A stretch of 11,379 nucleotides of DNA from positions 1 through 11,379 of the forward strand of contig DASSHC010000180.1 of NCBI GenBank assembly GCA_035693105.1, written 5' to 3'. Position numbers and translations under genes: made by a program. Source of the DNA: DASSHC01 sp035693105 (GTDB lineage: Bacteria; Chloroflexota; Chloroflexia; Thermomicrobiales; Thermomicrobiaceae). Under the pieces are notes generated by a model. The model saw only the letters and a program-made list of their open reading frames with translations, had not been told where the DNA came from and searched no databases. Positions 1-6,596 of the stretch are shown here, in pieces; position 1 is the stretch's first letter; each line of letters opens with the position of its first letter.

Positions 1-1203
1 CCCGGCCTCCTCGCGCAGCGCCGCCGCCTTATCGGTGCGCTCCCACGGCAGGTCGAGGTCCGGGCGCCCGAAGTGCCCGTAGACCGCGACCTTCTTGTAG
101 AGCGGCCGCCGCAGGTCGAGGTCGCGAATGATCGCGGCCGGGCGCAGGTCAAAGTGGCGCCGGATCAACCCCTGAATCGTCTCCTCGGGCACACGTGCCG
201 TGCCGAAGGTTTCGACGTAGAGCGAGACTGGATGCGCCACGCCGATGGCGTACGAGATCTGTAGCTCGAAGCGATCGGCCAGCCCGGCCGCGACCACGTT
301 CTTGGCCACGTAGCGCGCCGCGTAGGCGCCCGAGCGATCGACCTTCGTCGGATCCTTGCCCGAGAAGGCACCGCCGCCGTGCCGAGCCATGCCGCCGTAG
401 GTATCGACAATGATCTTGCGCCCGGTCAGCCCGGCATCGCCCATCGGGCCGCCCAGCACGAAGCTTCCGCTGGGGTTGATCAGGATACGCGTTTTGTCGT
501 CCAGTAGCTCCGCTGGAACCATCGGCCGAATGACGCCCTCGATCAGATCGTCACGCATGCGTGCGGGCGGGACATCCGGATCGTGCTGGGTCGAGATGAC
601 GATGGTGTCGACCCGCAGCGGCCGGCCGTGCTCGTACTCGACGGTGAACTGGCACTTACCGTCGGGCCGCAGGTAGGGGATCGCCCGCGACTTGCGCGCG
701 TCCGCCAGCCGCTTGCTGACGGCGTGCGCCAGCGAGATCGGCAGCGGCATGAGCCAGGGCGTCTCGTCACAGGCGAAGCCGATCATCATCCCCTGATCGC
801 CCGCCCCGATCAGCTCCAGCTCATCCACCACCTGGCCGTCGCGGACCTCGAGCGCTCGGCTGACGCCCATCGAGATCTCGGGCGATTGCTCCTTGATCGA
901 CGTCAGCACGGATGATGTCTCGGAGTCGAAGCCCAACTCCGCGTTGGTGTAGCCGGCCTCGGCAACCGTCGCGCGCGTCACCGCCGGGATATCGACGTAG
1001 GTATCCGTCGTGATCTCGCCGAAAACCAGCACCAGACCGGTCGTCGTCGCCGTCTCGCAGGCGACGCGGGCGTACGGGTCCTTGACCAGGATCGCGTCGA
1101 GCACGGCGTCGGAGATCTGGTCGCACAGCTTGTCGGGGTGCCCCTCAGTCACCGACTCCGAGGTAAAGAGCGAATGCGCGGCCCGCATGAAATCGCTGCT
1201 CAC
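1..1203 (-). CDS. metK: S-adenosylmethionine synthetase, C-terminal end cut by the window
   Basis: Makes S-adenosylmethionine from methionine and ATP in the cytoplasm. 401 residues are visible and the last ones (YGHFGRPDLDLPWERTDK near 375-392) are the usual family C-terminus, so only a few codons are probably missing beyond the left edge. Visible motifs are GHPDK at 21-25 (catalytic His22), the ATP-binding GAGDQG at 133-138, and the glycine-rich signature GGGAFSGKDPTKVDRS at 276-291. I chose the GTG start at 1203 because AAGGGAG lies about 10 bases upstream; the ATG at 1188 is in frame but has no good ribosome binding site, and the ATG at 1213 is out of frame. The gene begins 45 bases after the ahcY stop on the same strand, so the two are almost certainly cotranscribed under the SAM riboswitch upstream of ahcY. 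The N-terminus and active-site motifs look intact. Identification is essentially certain. Confidence 0.97.
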   Translation of the reverse strand, partial: MSSDFMRAAHSLFTSESVTEGHPDKLCDQISDAVLDAILVKDPYARVACETATTTGLVLVFGEITTDTYVDIPAVTRATVAEAGYTNAELGFDSETSSVLTSIKEQSPEISMGVSRALEVRDGQVVDELELIGAGDQGMMIGFACDETPWLMPLPISLAHAVSKRLADARKSRAIPYLRPDGKCQFTVEYEHGRPLRVDTIVISTQHDPDVPPARMRDDLIEGVIRPMVPAELLDDKTRILINPSGSFVLGGPMGDAGLTGRKIIVDTYGGMARHGGGAFSGKDPTKVDRSGAYAARYVAKNVVAAGLADRFELQISYAIGVAHPVSLYVETFGTARVPEETIQGLIRRHFDLRPAAIIRDLDLRRPLYKKVAVYGHFGRPDLDLPWERTDKAAALREEAG

Positions 1204-1248
1204 GAAACGTCATCTCCCTTCCACGTCCACATAGATCGACCGCCACGC

Positions 1249-2523
1249 CTACGTGCCGGAGTCCCACGAACTGAGATAGCGGCGCTGCTCCTCGGTCAGC
1301 GTGTCGATCTCGATCCCCATGCTCTTCAGCTTGAGCTGCGCAATCTCCGCGTCGATGTCCGGCGGCACGGCATAGACCTGGTTGGCGAGCTGGCCGCGCT
1401 CGCGCACGAGGTAGGCCGAAGCGAGCGCCTGGTTGGCAAAGCTCATGTCCATAACGCTGGCGGGGTGGCCCTCCGCCGCGGCCAGGTTGATCAAGCGGCC
1501 CTCACCCAGCACGATGATCCCCTTGCTCGGCGTCAAGCAGTATTCCTCGACGAAGGGGCGCAGCTCACGCCGTCCCTCGGCCGCCATCTCATCCAGCATG
1601 TGCAGGTTGATCTCGGAGTTGAAGTGGCCGGCGTTCGCCAGGATCGCTCCCGGCTTCATACGCTCGAACGCCTCCCGGTCGATCACGTGAATATCGCCGG
1701 TAGCGGTGATAAAGATGTCGCCGCGCGCGGCTGCTTCCACCATCGGCATCACCTGGAAGCCGTCCATCACGGCCTCCAGCGCCTTGACCGCGTCCACCTC
1801 GGTCACGATCACATGAGCGCCCATGCCCCGAGCGCGGGTAGCGATGCCGCGTCCCACCCAGCCGAAGCCGGCCACCACCACCGTCTTGCCGGCGATCAGG
1901 ACGTTGGTCGCCCGGATGATGCCGTCGAGCGAGCTCTGCCCGGAGCCATAGCGGTTATCGAAAAAGTGCTTGGTCTGAGCGTCGTTGACCGCGATCACCG
2001 GGAAGGCCAGCACGCCCTCGCGCTCCAGCGCACGCAGCCGGATCACTCCCGTCGTGGTCTCCTCCGAACCGCCGATGACATCCGGCAGAAGGTCACGCCG
2101 GTCGCGGTGGATGATGCTCATGACGTCGGCGCCGTCGTCGATGATCAGGTTCGGGCGGATGCGGAGCGCCTGCTCGATGTGCCGGTAGTACGTCTCGTCG
2201 TTCTCGCCCTTGCCGGCGTAGACACGAAAGCCGTCGGCGGCCAGGGCGGCGGCCACGTCGTCTTGTGTCGAGAGCGGGTTGCTGGCGCAGAGCGCGGCTT
2301 CGGCGCCGCCGGCACGCAGGGTGTAGGCCAGATTGGCGGTCTCGCTGGTGATGTGAGCGCAGACGGTCATGCGAATGCCGTCCAGCGGCTTGTCGCGCGC
2401 GAAGCGCTGGCCGATCAGCGTCAGCACCGGCATCTCGCGCCGCGCCCAGTCGATCCGCCGCCGCCCCTCCGGCGCCAGCTCGATGTTCTTGACGTCGTAC
2501 CTCGCCTCCGTGCTGCCGGTCAC
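1249..2523 (-). CDS. ahcY: S-adenosylhomocysteine hydrolase (adenosylhomocysteinase), short type
   Basis: Reversibly hydrolyses S-adenosylhomocysteine, the inhibitory by-product of SAM-dependent methylation, to homocysteine and adenosine, using tightly bound NAD. The 424 residues contain the expected substrate-domain residues: AHIT with His57, Cys79 in CASNPLSTQDD, DDGAD at 129-133, SEETTTG at 153-159, and Lys185 with Asp189-Asn190 in KHFFDN. The Rossmann NAD-binding loop is GFGWVGRG at 219-226, and the HFNSEI segment follows near 300-305. The protein ends EEQRRYLSSWDSGT and lacks the C-terminal Lys-Pro-x-x-Tyr-Arg-Tyr tail of the longer bacterial and eukaryotic enzymes, as in archaeal and Thermotoga homologues. 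The GTG start at 2523 is preceded at six bases by GGGGAGG. It is the first gene after the SAM-I riboswitch and terminator, and metK follows 45 bases downstream. Confidence 0.97.
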   Translation of the reverse strand: MTGSTEARYDVKNIELAPEGRRRIDWARREMPVLTLIGQRFARDKPLDGIRMTVCAHITSETANLAYTLRAGGAEAALCASNPLSTQDDVAAALAADGFRVYAGKGENDETYYRHIEQALRIRPNLIIDDGADVMSIIHRDRRDLLPDVIGGSEETTTGVIRLRALEREGVLAFPVIAVNDAQTKHFFDNRYGSGQSSLDGIIRATNVLIAGKTVVVAGFGWVGRGIATRARGMGAHVIVTEVDAVKALEAVMDGFQVMPMVEAAARGDIFITATGDIHVIDREAFERMKPGAILANAGHFNSEINLHMLDEMAAEGRRELRPFVEEYCLTPSKGIIVLGEGRLINLAAAEGHPASVMDMSFANQALASAYLVRERGQLANQVYAVPPDIDAEIAQLKLKSMGIEIDTLTEEQRRYLSSWDSGT

Positions 2524-2583
2524 CGTTCACCTCCCCGTGCGCGGCCCGCAAGAATGGCCGCTTGAAACGCATTCAATACACGC

Positions 2584-2618
2584 AAAAAAGGACAGCCACT
2601 CGTGAGCGAGAGCCGTCC
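2584..2618 (-). terminator. Intrinsic terminator of the SAM riboswitch
   Basis: Read on the minus strand, GGACGGCT-CTCG and CGAG-T-GGCTGTCC form a long stem (about 12 pairs, two G-T wobbles, one bulged T) around a CTCA loop, followed directly by six T residues. It lies about a dozen bases after the riboswitch aptamer and about 60 bases before the ahcY start codon. That is the standard position for the expression platform of an OFF switch. Confidence 0.9.
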
Positions 2619-2630
2619 GACTCCTGCTCA

Positions 2631-2740
2631 CTCTCATCTTTCAGCGACTCCAGTCGCTGCCGGAATTGGCACCGCACGATTCGCATCGCCGGTTGCCGGG
2701 CTTCCTCGGGCCGTCCCCTCCGCCACTCGGGATAAGAGAG
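2631..2740 (-). promoter_or_regulatory. SAM-I (S-box) riboswitch aptamer upstream of ahcY-metK
   Basis: The minus-strand leader matches the SAM-I aptamer from end to end. P1 is CTCTCTTATC (2731-2740) pairing with GATGAGAG (2631-2638). Next come the conserved GAGTGGCGGAGGG block and the P2/kink-turn core GGCCCGAGGAAGCCCGGCAACC (in two adjoining parts). P3 is ACCG/CGGT with an inner CGAT/ATCG hairpin. It is followed by the conserved GGTGCCAATTCC, P4 (CAGCGAC, TGGA loop, GTCGCTG), and the closing GAAAGATGAGAG. By family knowledge, SAM binding stabilises P1 and lets the downstream terminator form. It therefore should shut off ahcY and metK when SAM is plentiful. I am confident of the class. Switching behaviour is inferred. 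Confidence 0.95.
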
Positions 2741-2759
2741 AGCGTCTTGATTTTGTCCG

Positions 2760-2768
2760 ACTATAGCA
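2760..2768 (-). promoter_or_regulatory. Probable extended -10 promoter for the riboswitch-ahcY-metK transcript
   Basis: The minus strand reads TGCTATAGT, an extended -10 element (TGn plus TATAGT) some 20 bases before the riboswitch P1 stem, so transcription would start about 10 bases upstream of the aptamer. No convincing -35 hexamer is visible, which fits an extended -10 promoter. It overlaps the aroKB stop codon (2761-2763). Readthrough from aroKB is also possible. Confidence 0.5.
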
Positions 2769-4437
2769 TAGCCTTTCCCATCGGGCTAGTGCGATCTTCC
2801 GCCGCGCCGAGGGCTGCCGCGACCTCCTCGACCAGGCCGAGTGGTACTCCGCGCGACAGCTCGACCTGACCCGCCTCCCGTGCCAGCAGCACCCACGTCA
2901 GCGTGCCGGCGACGGCCTTCTTGTCGTGGGTCATACGCTCCAGCACGTCGGCGAGATTCCCCTCGAAGCGTTCGGGCAGCCCCAGGCGGTCGAGCAGCGC
3001 GTTCTGCCGCGCGACGATCTCCGGCTCCGTGCGCCCTAGCGACAGGCTGATTCGCGCCGCCGCGCGCATCCCCAGCGCCACCGCTTCGCCGTGCAGGTAG
3101 CGGTAGCCCGCCGCTTCCATGGCGTGGCCAAGCGTGTGGCCGTAGTTCAGGATGCGGCGCAGCCCATCCTCGCGCTCGTCCTGGCGCACCACTGCCGCTT
3201 TGATCAGCACATTGCGCCGAACGATCCCGGCGATGAAATCCGGCTCGGCCAATTGTCGCTCATCGGAGCGTTCCAGCAGAAAAAGCAGCGCTGCTTCCAC
3301 CGCTCCGGTCGCTGTACGCTCGATCATGGCGTGCTTGACGATCTCGGCCCAGCCCGCACGCCGCTCCCGTGGTGGCAGCGTCTCCAGCGTCGCGGTATCG
3401 GCCAGCACCAGCTCCGGCTGATAGAAGGCGCCGATCAGATTCTTGCCCAGCCGGTGATTGATCGCCGTTTTGCCGCCGACGCCACTGTCGACCATCGCCA
3501 GCAGGCTGGTCGGCACCTGCACCAGCCCCACCCCGCGCAGCGCGATCGCCGCCGCGAAGCCGGCCAGGTCTCCGACCACCCCACCGCCCAGCGCCACCAC
3601 GATGTCGCGCCGGTCGAGCTTGCCGGCCAGCAGCCAGTCGAGCAGCTCCTCCAGCCGAACCAGCGACTTGCTGCTCTCGCCGGCCGGCACCGCGTGCTCC
3701 CGCACCGCGAAATCGGCCCGTTGCAACGCCACGGCGGTTGCACCGCCCCAGCGCGGCAAGACGTGGTCGTCGCTGATGATCCAGGCGCGCCGCGCGTCGG
3801 GCCAGCGACGCCGCGCCAGCTCGCCGAGGTGCGCCAGCATCCCCGGCGCGGCGTAGATGTCCGAGCGCCCAGTCGGGACATCGATCGATGTCGCCGGGAT
3901 CAACCCAGCCGCGGCGTGCTCCGCGGCCAGCTCCGCGATCAGCACGGCGAGGTCCTCAATCGAGCGCCCGTCGGTGTCGACCGCTACATCCGCCTGCTGG
4001 TAGAGCCGGGCGCGCTCCGACCAGAGACGCGCCAGCGCCGCCACCGGATCGCCCTGCTCCAACAGCGGCCGACGCTCATCCGGCTGCTGCGCGACCTGCG
4101 TCCTCAACCGCCACACGATCTGCTCCGGAGAACCGGTCAGGTGGACCAGGAAGCTGCCGGGGCGCAGCGCGCCCCAATTTGCCGGGTCGACCACCGCACC
4201 GCCCCCGGTGGCGATCACCACGTCACATCGCTCCCCGGCGGAGCGCAGCACCTCACGCTCGGCTGCACGGAAGACCGGCTCGCCATAGCGCGCGAAGATC
4301 TCGGCGATCGGCAGCGCGAAGCGCCGCGCTACCTCCGTGTCGCTGTCCACGAAGTCGAAGCCCAGCAGCGCCGCCAACCGGGCGCCCACGCTACTCTTGC
4401 CGGTCCCGCTTAGCCCGATCAGGACAATCCGCCGCAC
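2761..4437 (-). CDS. aroKB: Bifunctional shikimate kinase / 3-dehydroquinate synthase
   Basis: A fusion of two enzymes of the chorismate (aromatic amino acid) pathway, 558 residues. Residues 1 to about 170 are shikimate kinase: Walker A GLSGTGKS at 8-15, DSD at 31-33, Arg57, GGG at 78-80, and a lid around Arg122-Arg123. Residues from about 185 onward are 3-dehydroquinate synthase: GGGVVGD at 284-290 for NAD, PTSLLAMVDSGVGGKTAIN at 309-327 with Lys323, and the metal ligands Glu365 (EIVKHAMI), His434 (NYGHTLGH) and His449 (YLHGEA). The frame is open to 4599, but shikimate kinases begin just before the P-loop and the GTG at 4437 has AGGCAGGT five bases upstream, so I start there. The extra upstream codons would overlap the divergent kinase start and look noncoding. 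The two activities are non-consecutive pathway steps (2 and 5). Similar AroK-AroB fusions are known, for example in Thermotoga. All key residues of both halves seem present. Confidence 0.95.
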   Translation of the reverse strand: MRRIVLIGLSGTGKSSVGARLAALLGFDFVDSDTEVARRFALPIAEIFARYGEPVFRAAEREVLRSAGERCDVVIATGGGAVVDPANWGALRPGSFLVHLTGSPEQIVWRLRTQVAQQPDERRPLLEQGDPVAALARLWSERARLYQQADVAVDTDGRSIEDLAVLIAELAAEHAAAGLIPATSIDVPTGRSDIYAAPGMLAHLGELARRRWPDARRAWIISDDHVLPRWGGATAVALQRADFAVREHAVPAGESSKSLVRLEELLDWLLAGKLDRRDIVVALGGGVVGDLAGFAAAIALRGVGLVQVPTSLLAMVDSGVGGKTAINHRLGKNLIGAFYQPELVLADTATLETLPPRERRAGWAEIVKHAMIERTATGAVEAALLFLLERSDERQLAEPDFIAGIVRRNVLIKAAVVRQDEREDGLRRILNYGHTLGHAMEAAGYRYLHGEAVALGMRAAARISLSLGRTEPEIVARQNALLDRLGLPERFEGNLADVLERMTHDKKAVAGTLTWVLLAREAGQVELSRGVPLGLVEEVAAALGAAEDRTSPMGKAML

Positions 4438-4477
4438 CGTTACCTGCCTTCTCTCCAGCGCTCGATTTTCCCGGCCT

Positions 4478-4483
4478 AGTATA
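4478..4483 (-). promoter_or_regulatory. Candidate -10 box for aroKB
   Basis: TATACT on the minus strand lies about 40 bases before the GTG of aroKB. A TCGACA resembling a -35 box is only about 14 bases upstream of it, which is too short, and there is no TGn extension. This is a weak call based on position and one hexamer. Confidence 0.3.
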
Positions 4484-4531
4484 GCCCTGCCGCGATTTGT
4501 CGAGATCCCGGCGCGACGCCCGCATCTGCGG

Positions 4532-4537
4532 TATTCT
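4532..4537 (+). promoter_or_regulatory. Candidate -10 box for the histidine kinase
   Basis: TATTCT lies about 60 bases before the kinase start in the 160-bp divergent intergenic region. No matching -35 or TGn extension was found. It is the most A+T-rich hexamer in a suitable place and little more. Confidence 0.22.
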
Positions 4538-4597
4538 TGCGGAAGAGTTGCCACGTTCGAGACAGGGCGCTCCGCGGCCCCAACCGGAGAATCGCGC

Positions 4598-6316
4598 ATG
4601 CTCGACGAATCGACTGATCAGATCGAACCGGTCGTCTCCCCGGACCTCTTTCGACTGCTGGTTGAGAGCGTGATCGATTACGCGATCTTCTTACTCGATC
4701 CCACCGGCAACGTGCGGAGTTGGAACGCGGGTGCTAGACGCATCAAGGGATACACCGCCGACGAAATCATCGGTAAGCACTTCTCCATCTTCTACCCGCC
4801 GGCCGAGGTGCGGCGCGGCAAGCCCGACTACGCCCTGCGCGTTGCCGCCGACGAAGGGCGCTGGGACGAAGAGGGCTGGCGGGTGCGCAAGGACGGCTCC
4901 CGCTTCTGGGCCAGCGTCGTCATCACCGCCTTGCGTGACCCGAATGGGACGCTGGTGGGTTTCGCCAAAGTCACGCGCGACCTTTCAGAGCGCCGCCAGG
5001 CCGAAGAGGAACGGCGCCAGCTCCTCGCCCTGGAGCGCGCCGCCCGAGCTGGGGCCGAGTCGTCGCTGGAGCAGTTACAAAGCATTCAACGGGTGACTGA
5101 CGCCGCGCTGAGTCATCTCGGCCTGGATGAACTGCTCGACACGCTCTTGGACCGAATCAGCGAGGTGCTGGAGGTCGACACCGTCGCCATCCTCCTCCTC
5201 GATCCCGACGACGGGGTTTTGGTCGCACGGGCCGCCAAGGGAATCGAGGAGGAGGTCGAACAGGGGGTGCGTATTCCGCTCGGCGTTGGTTTCGCCGGGC
5301 AGATCGTCAGTGAGCGCCGGCCGATCATCCTCGAAGATGTCCAGCACGCGGCCGTCCTTAACCCGATACTGCGCGAGACGGGTATTCGCTCGTTGATGGG
5401 CGTACCGTTGCGCATCGAGCAGCGGATCATCGGCGTGTTGCACGTGGGAACCCGCTTTCCGCGCCGGTTTACCGCAGTCGAGCAGCAACTCCTGCAAATC
5501 GTGGGTGATCGGGTCGCGCTGGCGATCGATCACGCGCAGCTCTACGGGACCGCGCAGGCAGCTCGCAAGGAAGCCGACATCTCCGTCGCACGGCTGCTGG
5601 CGCAGGACGAATTCCTCTCGATCGCGGCGCATGAACTGAAGACGCCGATGACTGGTTTGAAAACCGCCGTACAGCTCCTGCTACGCCGCGTGAAGCGCTC
5701 CGATCAGAGGCTTCTACCAGAGCTCGAGCGATCGCTCCTGACGATCGACCAGCAAACCGAAAAGCTGGCTCGGCTCACGGAGCAGCTTCTGGAGACCGCC
5801 CGTTTCCAGTCGGATCGTCTGTCCATCGAGCGCCAGACGACCGATCTCGCCGAGCTGGTTCAAGAGGTCGTCGGTCGCTTCCAGGAGCAGACCACGCAGC
5901 ACCGGCTGGTTGTCTCTGGCCCGCCCCAGCTCTGGGCCGACATCGATCCCCTGCGCCTGGAGCAGGTTCTGTCGAATCTCCTGGAGAACGCGATCAGGTA
6001 CAGCGGGTCGACCGAGCCGATCGAGGTTGAACTGTGCCAGCCGCACCCGCGCCGTATCCAGTTGGCGGTGCGCGACTACGGAGTCGGCGTACCGCCGGAG
6101 CATCGCCCGCACCTGTTCGAGCGCTTCTATCAGGTTCGCGGCGCGGGCGCACAGGGTGGCCTTGGTTTGGGACTCTACATCAGCCGCCGCATCATCGAGC
6201 AGCACGGTGGCATGATCACCGCTGAATTTCCGGATAGCTCCGGCTCACGCTTCATCGTGTCGATACCCATCGATGCCGACGAAGATGCCATCGACGGAGA
6301 CTCCGGGAACGGCTAA
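4598..6316 (+). CDS. Soluble PAS-GAF sensor histidine kinase
   Basis: Sensor kinase of a two-component system, 572 residues. A PAS domain covers about 15-130 and ends in the typical GFAKVTRDLSERR. A charged, probably coiled-coil linker follows (about 128-165), then a GAF domain (about 165-315, with GVPLRIEQRIIGVLHV). The dimerisation/phosphoacceptor domain has the H box AAHELKTPMTGL with His345. The ATPase domain has the N box LSNLLENAIRYS (458-469), G1 DYGVGVP (493-499), F box LFERFYQ (506-512) and G2 GLGLGLYISRR (521-531). There is no signal peptide or membrane segment, so it should sense a cytoplasmic signal through PAS and/or GAF; no ligand can be named. The frame is open from 4337, but the ATG at 4598 has GGAGA about eight bases upstream and starts right before the PAS domain. 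Its likely partner is the response regulator at 6597, 280 bases downstream on the same strand. Confidence 0.92.
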   Translation: MLDESTDQIEPVVSPDLFRLLVESVIDYAIFLLDPTGNVRSWNAGARRIKGYTADEIIGKHFSIFYPPAEVRRGKPDYALRVAADEGRWDEEGWRVRKDGSRFWASVVITALRDPNGTLVGFAKVTRDLSERRQAEEERRQLLALERAARAGAESSLEQLQSIQRVTDAALSHLGLDELLDTLLDRISEVLEVDTVAILLLDPDDGVLVARAAKGIEEEVEQGVRIPLGVGFAGQIVSERRPIILEDVQHAAVLNPILRETGIRSLMGVPLRIEQRIIGVLHVGTRFPRRFTAVEQQLLQIVGDRVALAIDHAQLYGTAQAARKEADISVARLLAQDEFLSIAAHELKTPMTGLKTAVQLLLRRVKRSDQRLLPELERSLLTIDQQTEKLARLTEQLLETARFQSDRLSIERQTTDLAELVQEVVGRFQEQTTQHRLVVSGPPQLWADIDPLRLEQVLSNLLENAIRYSGSTEPIEVELCQPHPRRIQLAVRDYGVGVPPEHRPHLFERFYQVRGAGAQGGLGLGLYISRRIIEQHGGMITAEFPDSSGSRFIVSIPIDADEDAIDGDSGNG

Positions 6317-6359
6317 ATTCGGGTTCTCACGTCCTGGCGGCAAGAAACCTGCGCACGAT

Positions 6360-6372
6360 TCCCGCAGCGGGA
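6360..6372 (+). other. Small hairpin after the kinase gene
   Basis: TCCCG-CAG-CGGGA is a perfect five-pair hairpin about 45 bases beyond the kinase stop. It has no T tract, so it is not a classical terminator; it could act in 3'-end processing or be incidental. Confidence 0.25.
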
Positions 6373-6396
6373 CTCACGGATCAACCACGCCGGACA

Positions 6397-6496
6397 GCCC
6401 TTCAGGCGGCCGGTTCAGTCAGAGATCAGGTCGGGAACCTCCAGTTCGATGATTGCATCGAGGTGATGCGCAAGCCGATATTCCTACCTGAAGGGC
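6397..6496 (+). repeat. 10-bp inverted repeat enclosing smaller hairpins
   Basis: GCCCTTCAGG (6397-6406) and CCTGAAGGGC (6487-6496) are perfect inverted copies 80 bases apart. Between them are AGGT/ACCT around CGGGA, and a six-pair hairpin TCGATG-ATTG-CATCGA, plus a possible CGGC/GCCG pairing just inside the outer stem. As RNA this would be a closed stem with internal hairpins. As DNA it lies just upstream of the promoter at 6513, so a regulator-binding role is equally possible. I do not recognise it as a known riboswitch class. Confidence 0.4.
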
Positions 6497-6512
6497 CAAT
6501 GACCACGCGGTT

Positions 6513-6521
6513 TGCTATACT
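6513..6521 (+). promoter_or_regulatory. Probable extended -10 promoter for the response regulator
   Basis: TGCTATACT is an extended -10 element (TGn plus TATACT) about 75 bases before the regulator start, with no clear -35 box. It is nearly identical to the TGCTATAGT before the SAM riboswitch. It implies that the regulator can be transcribed independently of the kinase. I found no sigma-54-type -24/-12 site in this intergenic region by eye. Confidence 0.5.
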
Positions 6522-6596
6522 TGCGATCAAATAAACCGGCATCGGTCCACGAAGCAGTTCCTCAGTACATCGAGATCACCCGTAGGAAGAGAGTCG

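Noticed and set aside
1138..2565. Long plus-strand open frame of 475 codons opposite ahcY
   Set aside because: Arg/His/Asp-rich translation with no family resemblance, fully antisense to an unmistakable AhcY; a G+C-driven shadow frame.
3091..4413. Long plus-strand open frame of 440 codons opposite aroKB
   Set aside because: Low-complexity Arg/Gln/His-rich translation antisense to the intact aroKB gene.
4337..4597. N-terminal extension of the histidine kinase to 4337
   Set aside because: It would overlap the shikimate kinase coding region; the ATG at 4598 has GGAGA at the right spacing and begins just before the PAS domain.
4438..4599. N-terminal extension of aroKB to the in-frame start at 4599
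   Set aside because: The 54 extra residues are Arg-rich with no homology feel, overlap the divergent kinase start, and cover the only room for promoters; the GTG at 4437 has a good ribosome binding site right before the P-loop.
6415..6483. Minus-strand 22-codon stretch reading EYRLAHHLDAIIELEVPDLI..., ending in TGA
   Set aside because: It looks protein-like, but it is bounded upstream by an in-frame TAG with no start codon and overlaps the inverted repeat; at most a tiny gene remnant, which a translated search could test.
6317..6596. Sigma-54 (-24/-12) promoter upstream of the response regulator
   Set aside because: TGGC at about 6335 is not followed by GC at the required spacing; the extended -10 at 6513 explains the start better.
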